Shown piece by piece: positions 1 through 5,120 of a DNA stretch of 6,223 nucleotides. The DNA is taken from contig JAEWGK010000221.1 in NCBI GenBank assembly GCA_023388385.1, positions 1-6,223 of the forward strand, given 5' to 3'. Below the pieces are notes generated by a model, which was not told the DNA's origin, did no database searches, and was given only the letters and a program-made list of their open reading frames with translations. Both the position numbers and the translations under genes were made by a program. Each line of letters opens with the position of its first letter. Within the stretch, counting starts at the first letter, position 1. Source of the DNA: Actinomycetes bacterium. Lineage in GTDB: Bacteria; Actinomycetota; Actinomycetes; Mycobacteriales; Mycobacteriaceae.

Positions 1-168
1 CAGCTGCGCTCCGCGGGCTTCACCGGCACCATCGAGCAGCGCAAGGTCCCGACCATCATCCCGGATCAGCTCGGCCGCGTCGCCGGCCAGCACCCGGCCC
101 CGGGCAGGGAGATCGCCTCCGACGGCCACGTCATCCTGGAGGTCTACGAGCTGGGCCTGACCAACTAG
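1..168 (+). CDS. pknB: Serine/threonine protein kinase PknB, C-terminal end (partial)
   Basis: The frame is open from base 1 to a TAG at 166-168, giving 55 residues; the start lies outside the window. The visible part reads like the end of a PASTA domain: a short helix with GFTG, then PTIIPDQ, then a P-APG-REI-ASDGHVILEVYE strand pattern, with the P..G..V motif typical of PASTA repeats. PASTA repeats form the extracellular sensor of PknB, the membrane kinase that binds peptidoglycan fragments and controls growth and division in actinobacteria. The kinase domain and membrane segment are not in the window. The assignment rests on this fragment plus the neighbours: an amidotransferase gene and crgA follow pknB in the same arrangement in mycobacteria and corynebacteria. 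Another PASTA protein, such as a penicillin-binding protein, is possible but less likely in this context. Confidence 0.85.
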   Translation, partial: QLRSAGFTGTIEQRKVPTIIPDQLGRVAGQHPAPGREIASDGHVILEVYELGLTN

Positions 169-209
169 GCTCGGCCGAACCGGTTCCGATCCCTGTCCCG
201 GGACCGGAA

Positions 210-254
210 AAGGGGCGGCGCGGCGATTCCCCGTGAATCGCGGCGCCGCCCCTT
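210..254. terminator. Bidirectional terminator between pknB and trpG
   Basis: The arms 210-228 and 236-254 are complementary over 19 bp with one mismatch, around a 7-base loop (229-235). The hairpin has T-rich sequence after it on the plus strand (CCCCTTCGTCT) and a TTTT tract on the minus strand from the AAAA at 208-211. It lies between two convergent genes and can end both transcripts. Confidence 0.85.
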
Positions 255-273
255 CGTCTCAGGTCGCCGACCG

Positions 274-933
274 TCAGACGGCCGCCTCCCAGGCGTCGTG
301 GTAGGCGGCGAGCTCGCCCTCGAGCCGAGCCAGCAGCTCCTCCGGGTGGTCCCCGCCGGCCTCGGCCAGCCAGTTCGCCAGCATGCGGTGGCCGTAGCGG
401 GTCAGCACCGACTCGGGGTGGAACTGGACACCGTGGATGGGCAGATCGCGATGGCGCATGGCCATGAGCATCCCGGAGTCGGAGTGGCCGACGGCGACGA
501 GCTCGTCGGGCAGCGTCGCCTCGTCGACCGTCAGCGAGTGGTAGCGCGTCACGGTGAACGGGGACGGCAGACCGCGGAGCACACCGGTGCCGTCGTGGCT
601 GACCGGGGAGGTCTTGCCGTGCAGCAGTTCGCCTGCGCGCACGACGTCGGCGCCGAAGACCTCGCCGATGGCCTGGTGGCCCAGGCACACGCCGAGCAGT
701 GGGGTGCGCGACGCCGCGGCGGCGGCGATCATCGCCTTCGTCTGCCCCGCGTCGGACGGCGTGCCCGGGCCCGGGGAGATGAGCACCGCGTCATAGCCCT
801 CGAGCGTCGCGCCCGGGTCCGCCAGGGCGTCGTCATCGTTGCGCAGCACGACGACCTGCTCGCCCAACAGCCCCAGGTACTGCACCAGGTTGAAGACGAA
901 GCTGTCATAGTTGTCCACGACGAGGATGCGCAT
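274..933 (-). CDS. trpG: Class I glutamine amidotransferase, anthranilate / 4-amino-4-deoxychorismate synthase component II
   Basis: The 219-residue protein hydrolyses glutamine and passes ammonia to a chorismate-using partner (TrpE or PabB). The start MRILVVDNYDSF is typical of the family. The oxyanion-loop motif PGPGTP is at 54-59, the nucleophile elbow GVCLGHQ has Cys83, and VQFHPESV supplies His172 and Glu174, so the catalytic triad is complete. Length is slightly above the usual ~190-200 because of a charged C-terminal tail. No chorismate-binding partner lies next to it, as with the stand-alone copy beside pknB in mycobacteria. It may therefore serve folate synthesis, tryptophan synthesis or both (pabA is an equally valid name). 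The ATG at 933 is chosen because the family consensus begins there; the open frame runs much further upstream but crosses crgA. A TAAGAT -10-like hexamer sits 8 bases before the ATG and there is no Shine-Dalgarno, so a leaderless mRNA is likely. Confidence 0.95.
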   Translation of the reverse strand: MRILVVDNYDSFVFNLVQYLGLLGEQVVVLRNDDDALADPGATLEGYDAVLISPGPGTPSDAGQTKAMIAAAAASRTPLLGVCLGHQAIGEVFGADVVRAGELLHGKTSPVSHDGTGVLRGLPSPFTVTRYHSLTVDEATLPDELVAVGHSDSGMLMAMRHRDLPIHGVQFHPESVLTRYGHRMLANWLAEAGGDHPEELLARLEGELAAYHDAWEAAV

Positions 934-941
934 GACGTGAA

Positions 942-947
942 ATCTTA
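942..947 (-). promoter_or_regulatory. -10 element for trpG, probably leaderless
   Basis: TAAGAT on the minus strand ends 8 bases before the ATG at 933. That spacing would place transcription start at or next to the start codon. No purine-rich ribosome site is present. No convincing -35 element is seen, which is common in corynebacteria. Confidence 0.5.
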
Positions 948-951
948 CTGG

Positions 952-957
952 TAAATT
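952..957 (+). promoter_or_regulatory. Possible -10 element for crgA
   Basis: TAAATT on the plus strand lies 45 bases before the crgA ATG and 4 bases from the opposite-strand TAAGAT, so the two promoters would be back to back. No clear -35 element is seen. The assignment is weak. Confidence 0.35.
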
Positions 958-1002
958 GGGCGCAGACCCCATCGACCCGATGTGCACCGGAGGAACCCAG
1001 GA

Positions 1003-1272
1003 ATGCCCAAGGCAAAGGTCAACCGCAGCACCGCGCAGGCGCCCAGCTCCTCGTCGGTCAGCCGCACCCCGGTGAAGATCAACACCACCTCGACGCCGCT
1101 CTGGTACAAGATCCTGATGTTCGGCTTCATCATCGTCGGCATGCTGTGGCTGGTGGTCAACTACATCGCCGGCCCGTGGATCCCGTTCATGGTCGAGCTC
1201 GGCGCCTGGAACTACCTCATCGGCTTCGGCCTCTTCATCGTCGGCCTGCTGATGACGATGGGCTGGCGCTGA
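1003..1272 (+). CDS. crgA: Cell division protein CrgA
   Basis: The 89-residue protein has a basic, Ser/Thr/Pro-rich cytoplasmic N-terminus (1-33). Two membrane segments follow at about 34-56 ([20 protein letters not shown]) and 69-87, joined by a short loop containing [10 protein letters not shown]. This is the size and topology of the actinobacterial CrgA family (about 85-93 residues). CrgA is an inner-membrane divisome protein that in mycobacteria interacts with FtsZ, FtsQ, FtsI and Wag31 and coordinates septal and polar wall synthesis. The ATG at 1003 is preferred to an in-frame ATG at 982 because GGAGG at 989-993 sits 9 bases before it and the family starts MPK. The gene diverges from trpG and is followed by its own terminator, so it is probably monocistronic. 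Confidence 0.95.
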   Translation: MPKAKVNRSTAQAPSSSSVSRTPVKINTTSTPLWYKILMFGFIIVGMLWLVVNYIAGPWIPFMVELGAWNYLIGFGLFIVGLLMTMGWR

Positions 1273-1305
1273 CTCCAGGCCCCGCGGCACCCGCCGCCGC
1301 GCATC

Positions 1306-1332
1306 GCCCCGGTCCCCTGACCGGGGCTTTTT
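1306..1332 (+). terminator. Rho-independent terminator of crgA
   Basis: GCCCCGGTC (1306-1314) pairs perfectly with GACCGGGGC (1319-1327) around a CCCT loop, followed directly by TTTTT. It begins 33 bases after the crgA stop. Confidence 0.95.
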
Positions 1333-1343
1333 CATGCCCGCCT

Positions 1344-1377
1344 ACGGGGGTGATCACATGTGCACCGCCACCCCCGT
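1344..1377. repeat. Inverted repeat after the crgA terminator
   Basis: ACGGGGGTG (1344-1352) and CACCCCCGT (1369-1377) form a 9-bp stem with a 16-base loop, followed by TTTC. It could be a back-up terminator or a protein-binding dyad at the edge of the DnaA-box region. Confidence 0.5.
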
Positions 1378-1497
1378 TTCCCACGTTTCTTTTCCACGTG
1401 ACGACGCCGGGGCCAGCCGAGTTGTCCACAGCAACTGTGACCGGCTCGGTACCGCGTGACGGGCCCGCATCGGTAAATCATCAACGTTTATCCTCCA

Positions 1498-1521
1498 AGT
1501 TGTCCACAGCGGTGGACAACT
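1498..1521. repeat. Perfect head-to-head DnaA-box palindrome
   Basis: AGTTGTCCAC (1498-1507) and GTGGACAACT (1512-1521) form a perfect 10-bp inverted repeat around AGCG. Each arm carries a DnaA box core, so two DnaA molecules could bind facing each other. Confidence 0.85.
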
Positions 1522-1635
1522 GATGTGGATGATCACCCCGGAACCCCGATCCACATTATCCACAGCCGGTGGATGACACTGTGCACAACTCCATTCGAAC
1601 ACCGCGATCCGGTGGATGAACCCCCTCAACACCCC

Positions 1636-1663
1636 GATTCCGGGCGTTTTTCGGCCCGGATTC
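1636..1663. repeat. Hairpin with T-rich loop inside the DnaA-box region
   Basis: GATTCCGGGC (1636-1645) and GCCCGGATTC (1654-1663) pair with one mismatch around GTTTTTCG. It is followed by the AT-rich stretch 1664-1690. It could be a structural element of the origin-like region; no gene ends just before it. Confidence 0.45.
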
Positions 1664-1985
1664 GAATTACAAGAGTGAGATTATCCCCATGTGTGCATCG
1701 AAGTGTGCACAACTCCGAGTCCCCTGGCTCCGCATGCACTGCCGTGGACAACCTGTTGACCAATGGTGAACCAACCGGTAAATCCCCAGGTTGTCATTCA
1801 GTCCCAGGTTGTCCACAGGCATGTGGACACCTGGACAACGCCACCCCCTCCCTCCCCCTGAACCCGACATTGAGGGTACGGGAGGGCTCATGGATGGTTT
1901 CCCGTGGTTTCCGGGGCCGGGACAGCACCCTCCTCGGCGCCGTCGCCCACGGGGCCGGGCGGCCGCGGGGGCGTCGTCACGCACC

Positions 1986-2031
1986 AAAAAACCGCGGGTG
2001 GCCCGGAATTCCTTTCCGGGCCACCCGCGGT
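1986..2031 (-). terminator. Rho-independent terminator of ppiA
   Basis: The arms 1991-2007 and 2015-2031 are perfectly complementary over 17 bp with a 7-base loop. Read on the minus strand, the stem is followed by TTTTTT (complement of 1986-1991). It begins about 20 bases after the ppiA stop. Confidence 0.95.
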
Positions 2032-2052
2032 GGGGGGGCTGGTGGACGGGCG

Positions 2053-2592
2053 CTAGGCCTTCTCGATGTCCACGGAGGTAATGACGACCGGCTCGAGCGG
2101 GCGGTCGAAGTGGTCGGTGGCGACCTTGGAGATCTCGTCGACGACCTTGCGCGAGGCGTCGTCGGCGACCTCGCCGAAGATGGTGTGGTTGCCGTACAGG
2201 TGCGGGGTCGGCACGACGGTGATGAAGAACTGGGAGCCGTTGGTGCCGCGGCCGCCGCGCTTGCCGGCGTTCGCCATGGCCAGCAGGTACGGGCGGTCGT
2301 ACTTGAGCTCCGGGGAGATCTCGTCGTCGAACATGTAGCCCGGGCCACCGGTGCCGGTGCCCGTCGGATCACCGCCCTGGATCATGAAGCCGGCGATGAT
2401 GCGGTGGAAGATCGCGTTGTCGTAGAACGGGCCCTCGTTCGTGCCCGACGCGTTCTCGGTCGTGTAGTCGGCGGACCCATCGGCCAGGCCGATGAAGTTC
2501 TCGACGGTCTTCGGCGCGTGGTTGCCGAACAGGTCGATGACGATGTCGCCGTGGTTCGTGTGCAGCGTGGCGGTGGCGGTCTTGATGGTCAC
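2053..2592 (-). CDS. ppiA: Peptidyl-prolyl cis-trans isomerase, cyclophilin type (PpiA)
   Basis: The 179-residue single-domain cyclophilin catalyses cis-trans isomerisation of X-Pro bonds during protein folding. There is no signal peptide, so it should be cytoplasmic. The core signature FHRIIAGFMIQGGD (62-75) supplies the catalytic Arg64 with Phe69, Met70 and Gln72. GSQFFI (119-124) and HLYGNHTIFG (131-140) complete the site. His131 occupies the position of the cyclosporin-contacting Trp of human CypA, as in many bacterial members. The GTG at 2592 is chosen because the family begins with a short (V/M)TIKTATATLHTNHGD and because a TATCGT -10 hexamer (2605-2600) ends 7 bases before it with no ribosome site, which fits a leaderless GTG start. 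The open frame extends to 2649, but those 19 extra residues look unlike the family. The gene is single, with its own terminator, and diverges from the gene at 2697. Confidence 0.95.
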   Translation of the reverse strand: MTIKTATATLHTNHGDIVIDLFGNHAPKTVENFIGLADGSADYTTENASGTNEGPFYDNAIFHRIIAGFMIQGGDPTGTGTGGPGYMFDDEISPELKYDRPYLLAMANAGKRGGRGTNGSQFFITVVPTPHLYGNHTIFGEVADDASRKVVDEISKVATDHFDRPLEPVVITSVDIEKA

Positions 2593-2599
2593 CCGCACA

Positions 2600-2605
2600 A
2601 CGATA
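2600..2605 (-). promoter_or_regulatory. -10 element of ppiA, probably leaderless
   Basis: TATCGT on the minus strand ends 7 bases before the GTG at 2592. Transcription would start at or beside the start codon. No Shine-Dalgarno sequence is visible upstream. Confidence 0.5.
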
Positions 2606-2650
2606 CCGAAACGTTCCGCTCCGCGGACCACGGAATCGCGCCGGAACACA

Positions 2651-2656
2651 TAGGCT
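2651..2656 (+). promoter_or_regulatory. Possible -10 element for the gene at 2697
   Basis: TAGGCT lies about 40 bases upstream of the ATG at 2697 and resembles the TAnnnT -10 consensus of actinobacteria. No clear -35 element is seen. Confidence 0.4.
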
Positions 2657-2696
2657 AGGGGCAGAAACGTACGTCAACCGAGGAGCAGAACGACCT

Positions 2697-3677
2697 ATGG
2701 CCATCCCGCTCTCGCTCGCGCTGCAGGGCGCCAAGTCCGCCTACACCGCGTACAGCGATTACAAGGACAAGAAGTCCGCCGAGATCTACGACACGCTGCA
2801 GGAGGCCAAGAAGCTGGCCGACGAGCGCACCTCCGAGGCCCGTGGAAAGGCGAAGGACGCCACCGGCCCCCTCCGCGAGGACCTGGCCGCCCGCGCCGGC
2901 GACCTCCAGGAGAAGGTCGGCGAGCTGCAGGAGAACGCGTACAAGGATCTTGAGCAGCTGAAGAAGACCGCCGCCGCCAAGCGCAAGGAGGCCGGCAAGA
3001 AGGCCGCCAAGACCCGCAAGAAGGCCGAGAAGGCCGCCGCGCAGGCCCGCAAGGACGCCGAGAAGAAGCGCGCCGAGCTGGTCAAGAAGTCCGCGAAGAA
3101 GACGAAGAAGAAGGAGGCCGGCGAGAAGTCCGGCCGCGCCGCCACCGGCACCCTGATCTTCGCCGCCGTCGCCGCGCTCATCGCCGCCATTGTCTGGAAG
3201 CTCCGCAAGAAGGAGAAGCTGACGGTCGAGAACGCCCCGGCCAAGGCCAACCAGGCCGCCTCCGCCGCCGCCGACACGACCAAGGCCGCCGCCGCCCAGG
3301 TCAAGGAGACCGCACAGAAGGTCGCCGACGACCCGGAGGCCGCCGTCGACGCCGCCAAGGACAAGGTCTCCGAGGCCGCCGACACGGCCCGCGAGGGCGT
3401 CGCCTCCGCCGCCGCCAAGGCCGGCGAGGGCGCCGAGAAGGCCCAGGCGAAGGCCGAGGCCGGCATCGACAAGGCCGAGAAGAAGGCCGGCGAGCAGATC
3501 GACGCCAACAAGGACGCCGCCGCCGAGGCCGCGGAGAAGACCGCCGACGCCGCCGACGACGCGAAGGACGCGGCCCAGGCGAAGGCCAACCAGGTCAGCA
3601 ATCAGGGCAAGGTCAACGCCCCGAAGCCGGGTGCGGCGCCGCGGCCGGGCCAGAAGCCCAACCGCCCCGCAAAGTAG
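2697..3677 (+). CDS. Lys/Ala-rich coiled-coil membrane protein, unknown function
   Basis: I do not recognise a named family in this 326-residue protein. The N-terminal 25 residues are mildly hydrophobic (MAIPLSLALQGAKSAYTAYS). Residues 26-145 are charged and helix-forming, turning strongly Lys/Ala-rich at 88-140 (repeats of KKA, RKKAEKAAAQ, KKTKKK), like histone H1 tails. One hydrophobic segment, about 149-167 (ATGTLIFAAVAALIAAIVW), is flanked by basic residues. Residues 175-298 are an acidic Ala-rich helical repeat with AADxxK / KAxEGAEKA patterns, resembling LEA or apolipoprotein-like coiled coils. The tail (308-326) is Pro-rich and basic. AGGAG (2681-2685) stands 11 bases before the ATG. 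The terminator at 3715-3755 follows. The position matches that of a small membrane-protein gene (Rv0008c) beside ppiA in mycobacteria, but homology is not shown. It may tether a basic helical domain (nucleic-acid or envelope binding) to the membrane; this is a guess. Part of its 3' end is duplicated at 4193-4258. Confidence 0.85.
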   Translation: MAIPLSLALQGAKSAYTAYSDYKDKKSAEIYDTLQEAKKLADERTSEARGKAKDATGPLREDLAARAGDLQEKVGELQENAYKDLEQLKKTAAAKRKEAGKKAAKTRKKAEKAAAQARKDAEKKRAELVKKSAKKTKKKEAGEKSGRAATGTLIFAAVAALIAAIVWKLRKKEKLTVENAPAKANQAASAAADTTKAAAAQVKETAQKVADDPEAAVDAAKDKVSEAADTAREGVASAAAKAGEGAEKAQAKAEAGIDKAEKKAGEQIDANKDAAAEAAEKTADAADDAKDAAQAKANQVSNQGKVNAPKPGAAPRPGQKPNRPAK

Positions 3678-3714
3678 GCGGACGCCACCGGGGCCGCAGG
3701 CCCCGCGCGTGACG

Positions 3715-3755
3715 ACGGCGCCCCTGCCGGATCAGTGTTCCGGCAGGGGCGCCGT
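3715..3755 (+). terminator. Terminator after the Lys/Ala-rich gene
   Basis: The arms 3715-3730 and 3740-3755 are perfectly complementary over 16 bp around the loop ATCAGTGTT, followed by a weakly T-containing stretch (TCATCGTGT). A smaller GGGGCC...GGCCCC hairpin lies just upstream at about 3690-3704. Confidence 0.85.
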
Positions 3756-3760
3756 TCATC

Positions 3761-3826
3761 GTGTCCGATCGGCCGGATCGCCGTGTCCGACCAGCTGGAT
3801 CTCCGTGTCCGACCAGCTGGCGTACC
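3761..3826. repeat. Three tandem 22-bp repeats
   Basis: Three units of exactly 22 bases run head to tail: 3761-3782, 3783-3804 and 3805-3826. All begin GTGTCCGA. Units 2 and 3 share GTGTCCGACCAGCTGG, with the palindrome CCAGCTGG at the centre. Unit 1 is diverged and has CGGCCG there instead. The spacing is about two helical turns. The units lie just past a terminator, in decayed DNA. Confidence 0.85.
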
Positions 3827-3839
3827 ATGCTCGGGCGGC

Positions 3840-3925
3840 CCAGTGCCGAGCCGCCCACGTCGACGACGCCGAGAAGGCAACCGGCCCACTGCGCCCTGCG
3901 CGGCGCCGCAGTCCATCCACGCAGC
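3840..3925 (-). pseudogene. Remnant of an EamA-transporter gene
   Basis: The minus strand encodes RGWTAAPRRAQWAGCLLGVVDVGG, which matches RGAALRRAQWVGCLLGVAGVAG of the intact EamA gene nearby. At DNA level 3864-3910 aligns without gaps to 4743-4789 with 41 of 47 bases identical, and weaker similarity runs to about 3846. The rest of the gene is missing. The minus frame continues from here to a TGA at 3613-3615. That TGA is antisense to the tail of the Lys/Ala-rich gene, at the position equivalent to the stop of the intact EamA gene (both end PHPASGR). This makes it a decayed duplicate rather than a chance match. Confidence 0.75.
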
Positions 3926-4192
3926 ACCTCTGTCGCGCGTGCCGCGGACCCCATGGAACCCGGTTTCCCTCGCCCCGGCGACCGTGGTCGCCGAGTTTCC
4001 CGACTCTACGGAGAGCCACTCCTCACGGACGCCTCGCGAGCAGCGTCGGAACTCGCGACCGTGACCGCAGAAACCCGCACGGATCACGGTCAAGCATCAC
4101 CGCGAGCCGCACGGTGTCCTCGTGTGCTTCCTGAGCCGTGATCCGGGTCCTCTGGCCTGGCAACGGGAACCCGCGCACGAGGGGCCCGTGGT
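3926..4192. other. Non-coding, decayed stretch
   Basis: No open frame here has a ribosome site or a recognisable protein. Small hairpins occur, for example CGGCGAC / GTCGCCG at 3976-3993. It lies between the EamA remnant and the copied tail of the Lys/Ala-rich gene and is probably scrambled remains of the same duplication. Confidence 0.4.
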
Positions 4193-4258
4193 GAAGGCGA
4201 ACGAGGTCAGCTACCAGGGCACGGTCAACGCCCCGAAGCCGGGTGCGGCGCCCCGGCC
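4193..4258 (+). pseudogene. Copy of the 3' end of the Lys/Ala-rich gene
   Basis: This stretch aligns without gaps to 3581-3646 (offset 612) with about 60 of 66 bases identical, including an exact run of 30 bases (4223-4252 against 3611-3640). It would encode KANEVSYQGTVNAPKPGAAPRP, against KANQVSNQGKVNAPKPGAAPRP in the intact protein. There is no start, no upstream part and a different continuation. It overlaps the 3' end of the EamA gene on the other strand and supplies its stop codon. Confidence 0.85.
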
Positions 4259-5118
4259 GCGCCGGAGGCGGTTGCACGACGGCCGGACGTCGCCAGATAC
4301 ACCCCCGCCGCGACCGGGACGCACATGACGACCGCGGCGAGACGGACCGGCTCCCCCAGGATGACCATCGCCAGCACCATGCTGACCATCGGCGGCAGGA
4401 AATGGGCGACGGCGGCACGCTCGGCGCCGAACTCCCTGATGATCATCAGCCACAGGGTCATGCCCGCCATCGAGGCGCCGACGACCAGGTACACCTGCGA
4501 TGCCACGAACTGCCCGGTGGCGGCCGGCGCACCCTCCAGCACGATTGCCCCGGCGAGGCACAGCACCCCGCCGGCCAGGCTCTGCACGCCCGTCGCCGCC
4601 ACCGGGGAGCCGGCCGGCACGAGGCGCGGGGTCAGGACGGTGCCCGCGACCAGGCACGCCACGGCCGCGATACCCAGGCCGATGCCCGCCACCGACGTGC
4701 CGTCGTCGCCCAGGCGCACCATCCCCGACCCGGCCACGCCGGCGACGCCGAGCAGACAGCCCACCCACTGCGCCCTGCGCAGCGCCGCACCCCGCAGACT
4801 GGACAGCACCAGGACCGTCACGGGCGTCAGGGATGTCACGATGGCGGCCATCGCCGCCGGCAGGTTCGGCAGCGCCATCGCCATCAGGCCGAGGTAGCCG
4901 GCGTTGTTCAACGCGCCGACGACGAGCATGCCCGACATCCCCCGCCTGGCCATCTCCCACGTGCGCTTCGGCTGCAGGGCCAGGAGCAGCGCGCCGGCGC
5001 CGAGGCAGCGGATGGCGACCGTCGTCAGGGGGCCGCCGTCGTCGAGGGCGGTTTTCGTGGCGATGAACGCGCCCGACCACAGCACCGCCCACGTGCCGGC
5101 CAGGGCCCAGAAGCGCAT
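4225..5118 (-). CDS. EamA / DMT-superfamily transporter
   Basis: The 297-residue protein is predicted to have ten membrane helices in two EamA halves, the usual size and layout of drug/metabolite exporters. It starts MRFWALAGTWAVLWSGAFIATK, whose W.SG.F...K pattern is typical of the first EamA helix. The substrate cannot be told from sequence; relatives export amino acids, metabolites or drugs. The ATG at 5118 comes two bases after the stop of the thioesterase gene, with GAGGG (5129-5125) 6 bases before it, so translation is probably coupled. The last residues, GAAGAPHPASGR, and the TGA (4225-4227) lie antisense to the copied tail of the Lys/Ala-rich gene, so the C-terminus may have been remade by the rearrangement. 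No terminator is obvious downstream on the minus strand. A remnant of a second copy is at 3840-3925. Confidence 0.9.
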   Translation of the reverse strand: MRFWALAGTWAVLWSGAFIATKTALDDGGPLTTVAIRCLGAGALLLALQPKRTWEMARRGMSGMLVVGALNNAGYLGLMAMALPNLPAAMAAIVTSLTPVTVLVLSSLRGAALRRAQWVGCLLGVAGVAGSGMVRLGDDGTSVAGIGLGIAAVACLVAGTVLTPRLVPAGSPVAATGVQSLAGGVLCLAGAIVLEGAPAATGQFVASQVYLVVGASMAGMTLWLMIIREFGAERAAVAHFLPPMVSMVLAMVILGEPVRLAAVVMCVPVAAGVYLATSGRRATASGAAGAPHPASGR

Positions 5119-5120
5119 GC

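Larger units (their letters stand above)
1422..1838. other. Dense DnaA-box cluster, oriC-like or DnaA-titration locus
   Basis: The gap between crgA and ppiA (1333-1985) has no convincing gene but carries many matches to the DnaA box TTNTNCACA. Exact or consensus boxes: 1422-1430 (+, TTGTCCACA), 1500-1508 (+, TTGTCCACA), 1556-1564 (+, TTATCCACA), 1580-1588 (-, TTGTGCACA), 1704-1712 (-, TTGTGCACA) and 1809-1817 (+, TTGTCCACA). One-mismatch boxes: 1511-1519 (-), 1524-1532 (-), 1681-1689 (+), 1743-1751 (-) and 1822-1830 (-). Weaker ones are at 1547-1555, 1568-1576, 1611-1619 and 1830-1838. Six full and five near matches in about 410 bp is far above chance. AT-rich patches at 1472-1500 and 1664-1690 (about 62-63% AT by hand count) stand out in this GC-rich DNA and could unwind. 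The pattern is that of an origin or a DnaA reservoir. dnaA and dnaN are not in the window, so the role is inferred. Confidence 0.75.

Noticed and set aside
1390..1405. TTTTCCACGTGACG as a possible parS (ParB) site
   Set aside because: Only the CACGTGA core matches the parS palindrome TGTTTCACGTGAAACA; about 10 of 16 positions agree and the outer arms do not pair.
1422..1838. CRISPR array or transposon end as an explanation for the repeated TTGTCCACA motif
   Set aside because: Spacing is irregular, the motif is only 9 bases and occurs on both strands, and no transposase or Cas gene is nearby. DnaA boxes explain it better.
1890..1912. GTTTCCCGTGGTTTCC as a parS-like site
   Set aside because: It is a direct rather than an inverted arrangement of GTTTC and lacks the CACGTG core.
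1890..2081. Small plus-strand open frame with GGAGGG at 1881-1886 and ATG at 1890 (64 residues, Pro/Arg-rich)
   Set aside because: It runs through the ppiA terminator hairpin and into the antisense of ppiA. Its composition (runs of Pro, Arg, Gly) is that of a GC-rich non-coding frame. The ribosome-site match is probably chance.
1525..2658. Long plus-strand open frame of 377 codons across the DnaA-box region and antisense to ppiA
   Set aside because: It crosses the box cluster and the ppiA terminator, and its second half is the antisense shadow of ppiA. There is no ribosome site and no family resemblance.
2786..3601. Long minus-strand frame antisense to the Lys/Ala-rich gene (Ser/Ala-rich, 271 codons)
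   Set aside because: It is the expected shadow of GCC/AAG-rich codons on the other strand and has no start context. The plus-strand gene has a ribosome site and terminator.
3602..4141. Several overlapping 90-170 codon frames on both strands
   Set aside because: They are Arg/Pro/Ser-rich with no ribosome sites and change frame relative to the EamA remnant. The region is best read as decayed DNA.
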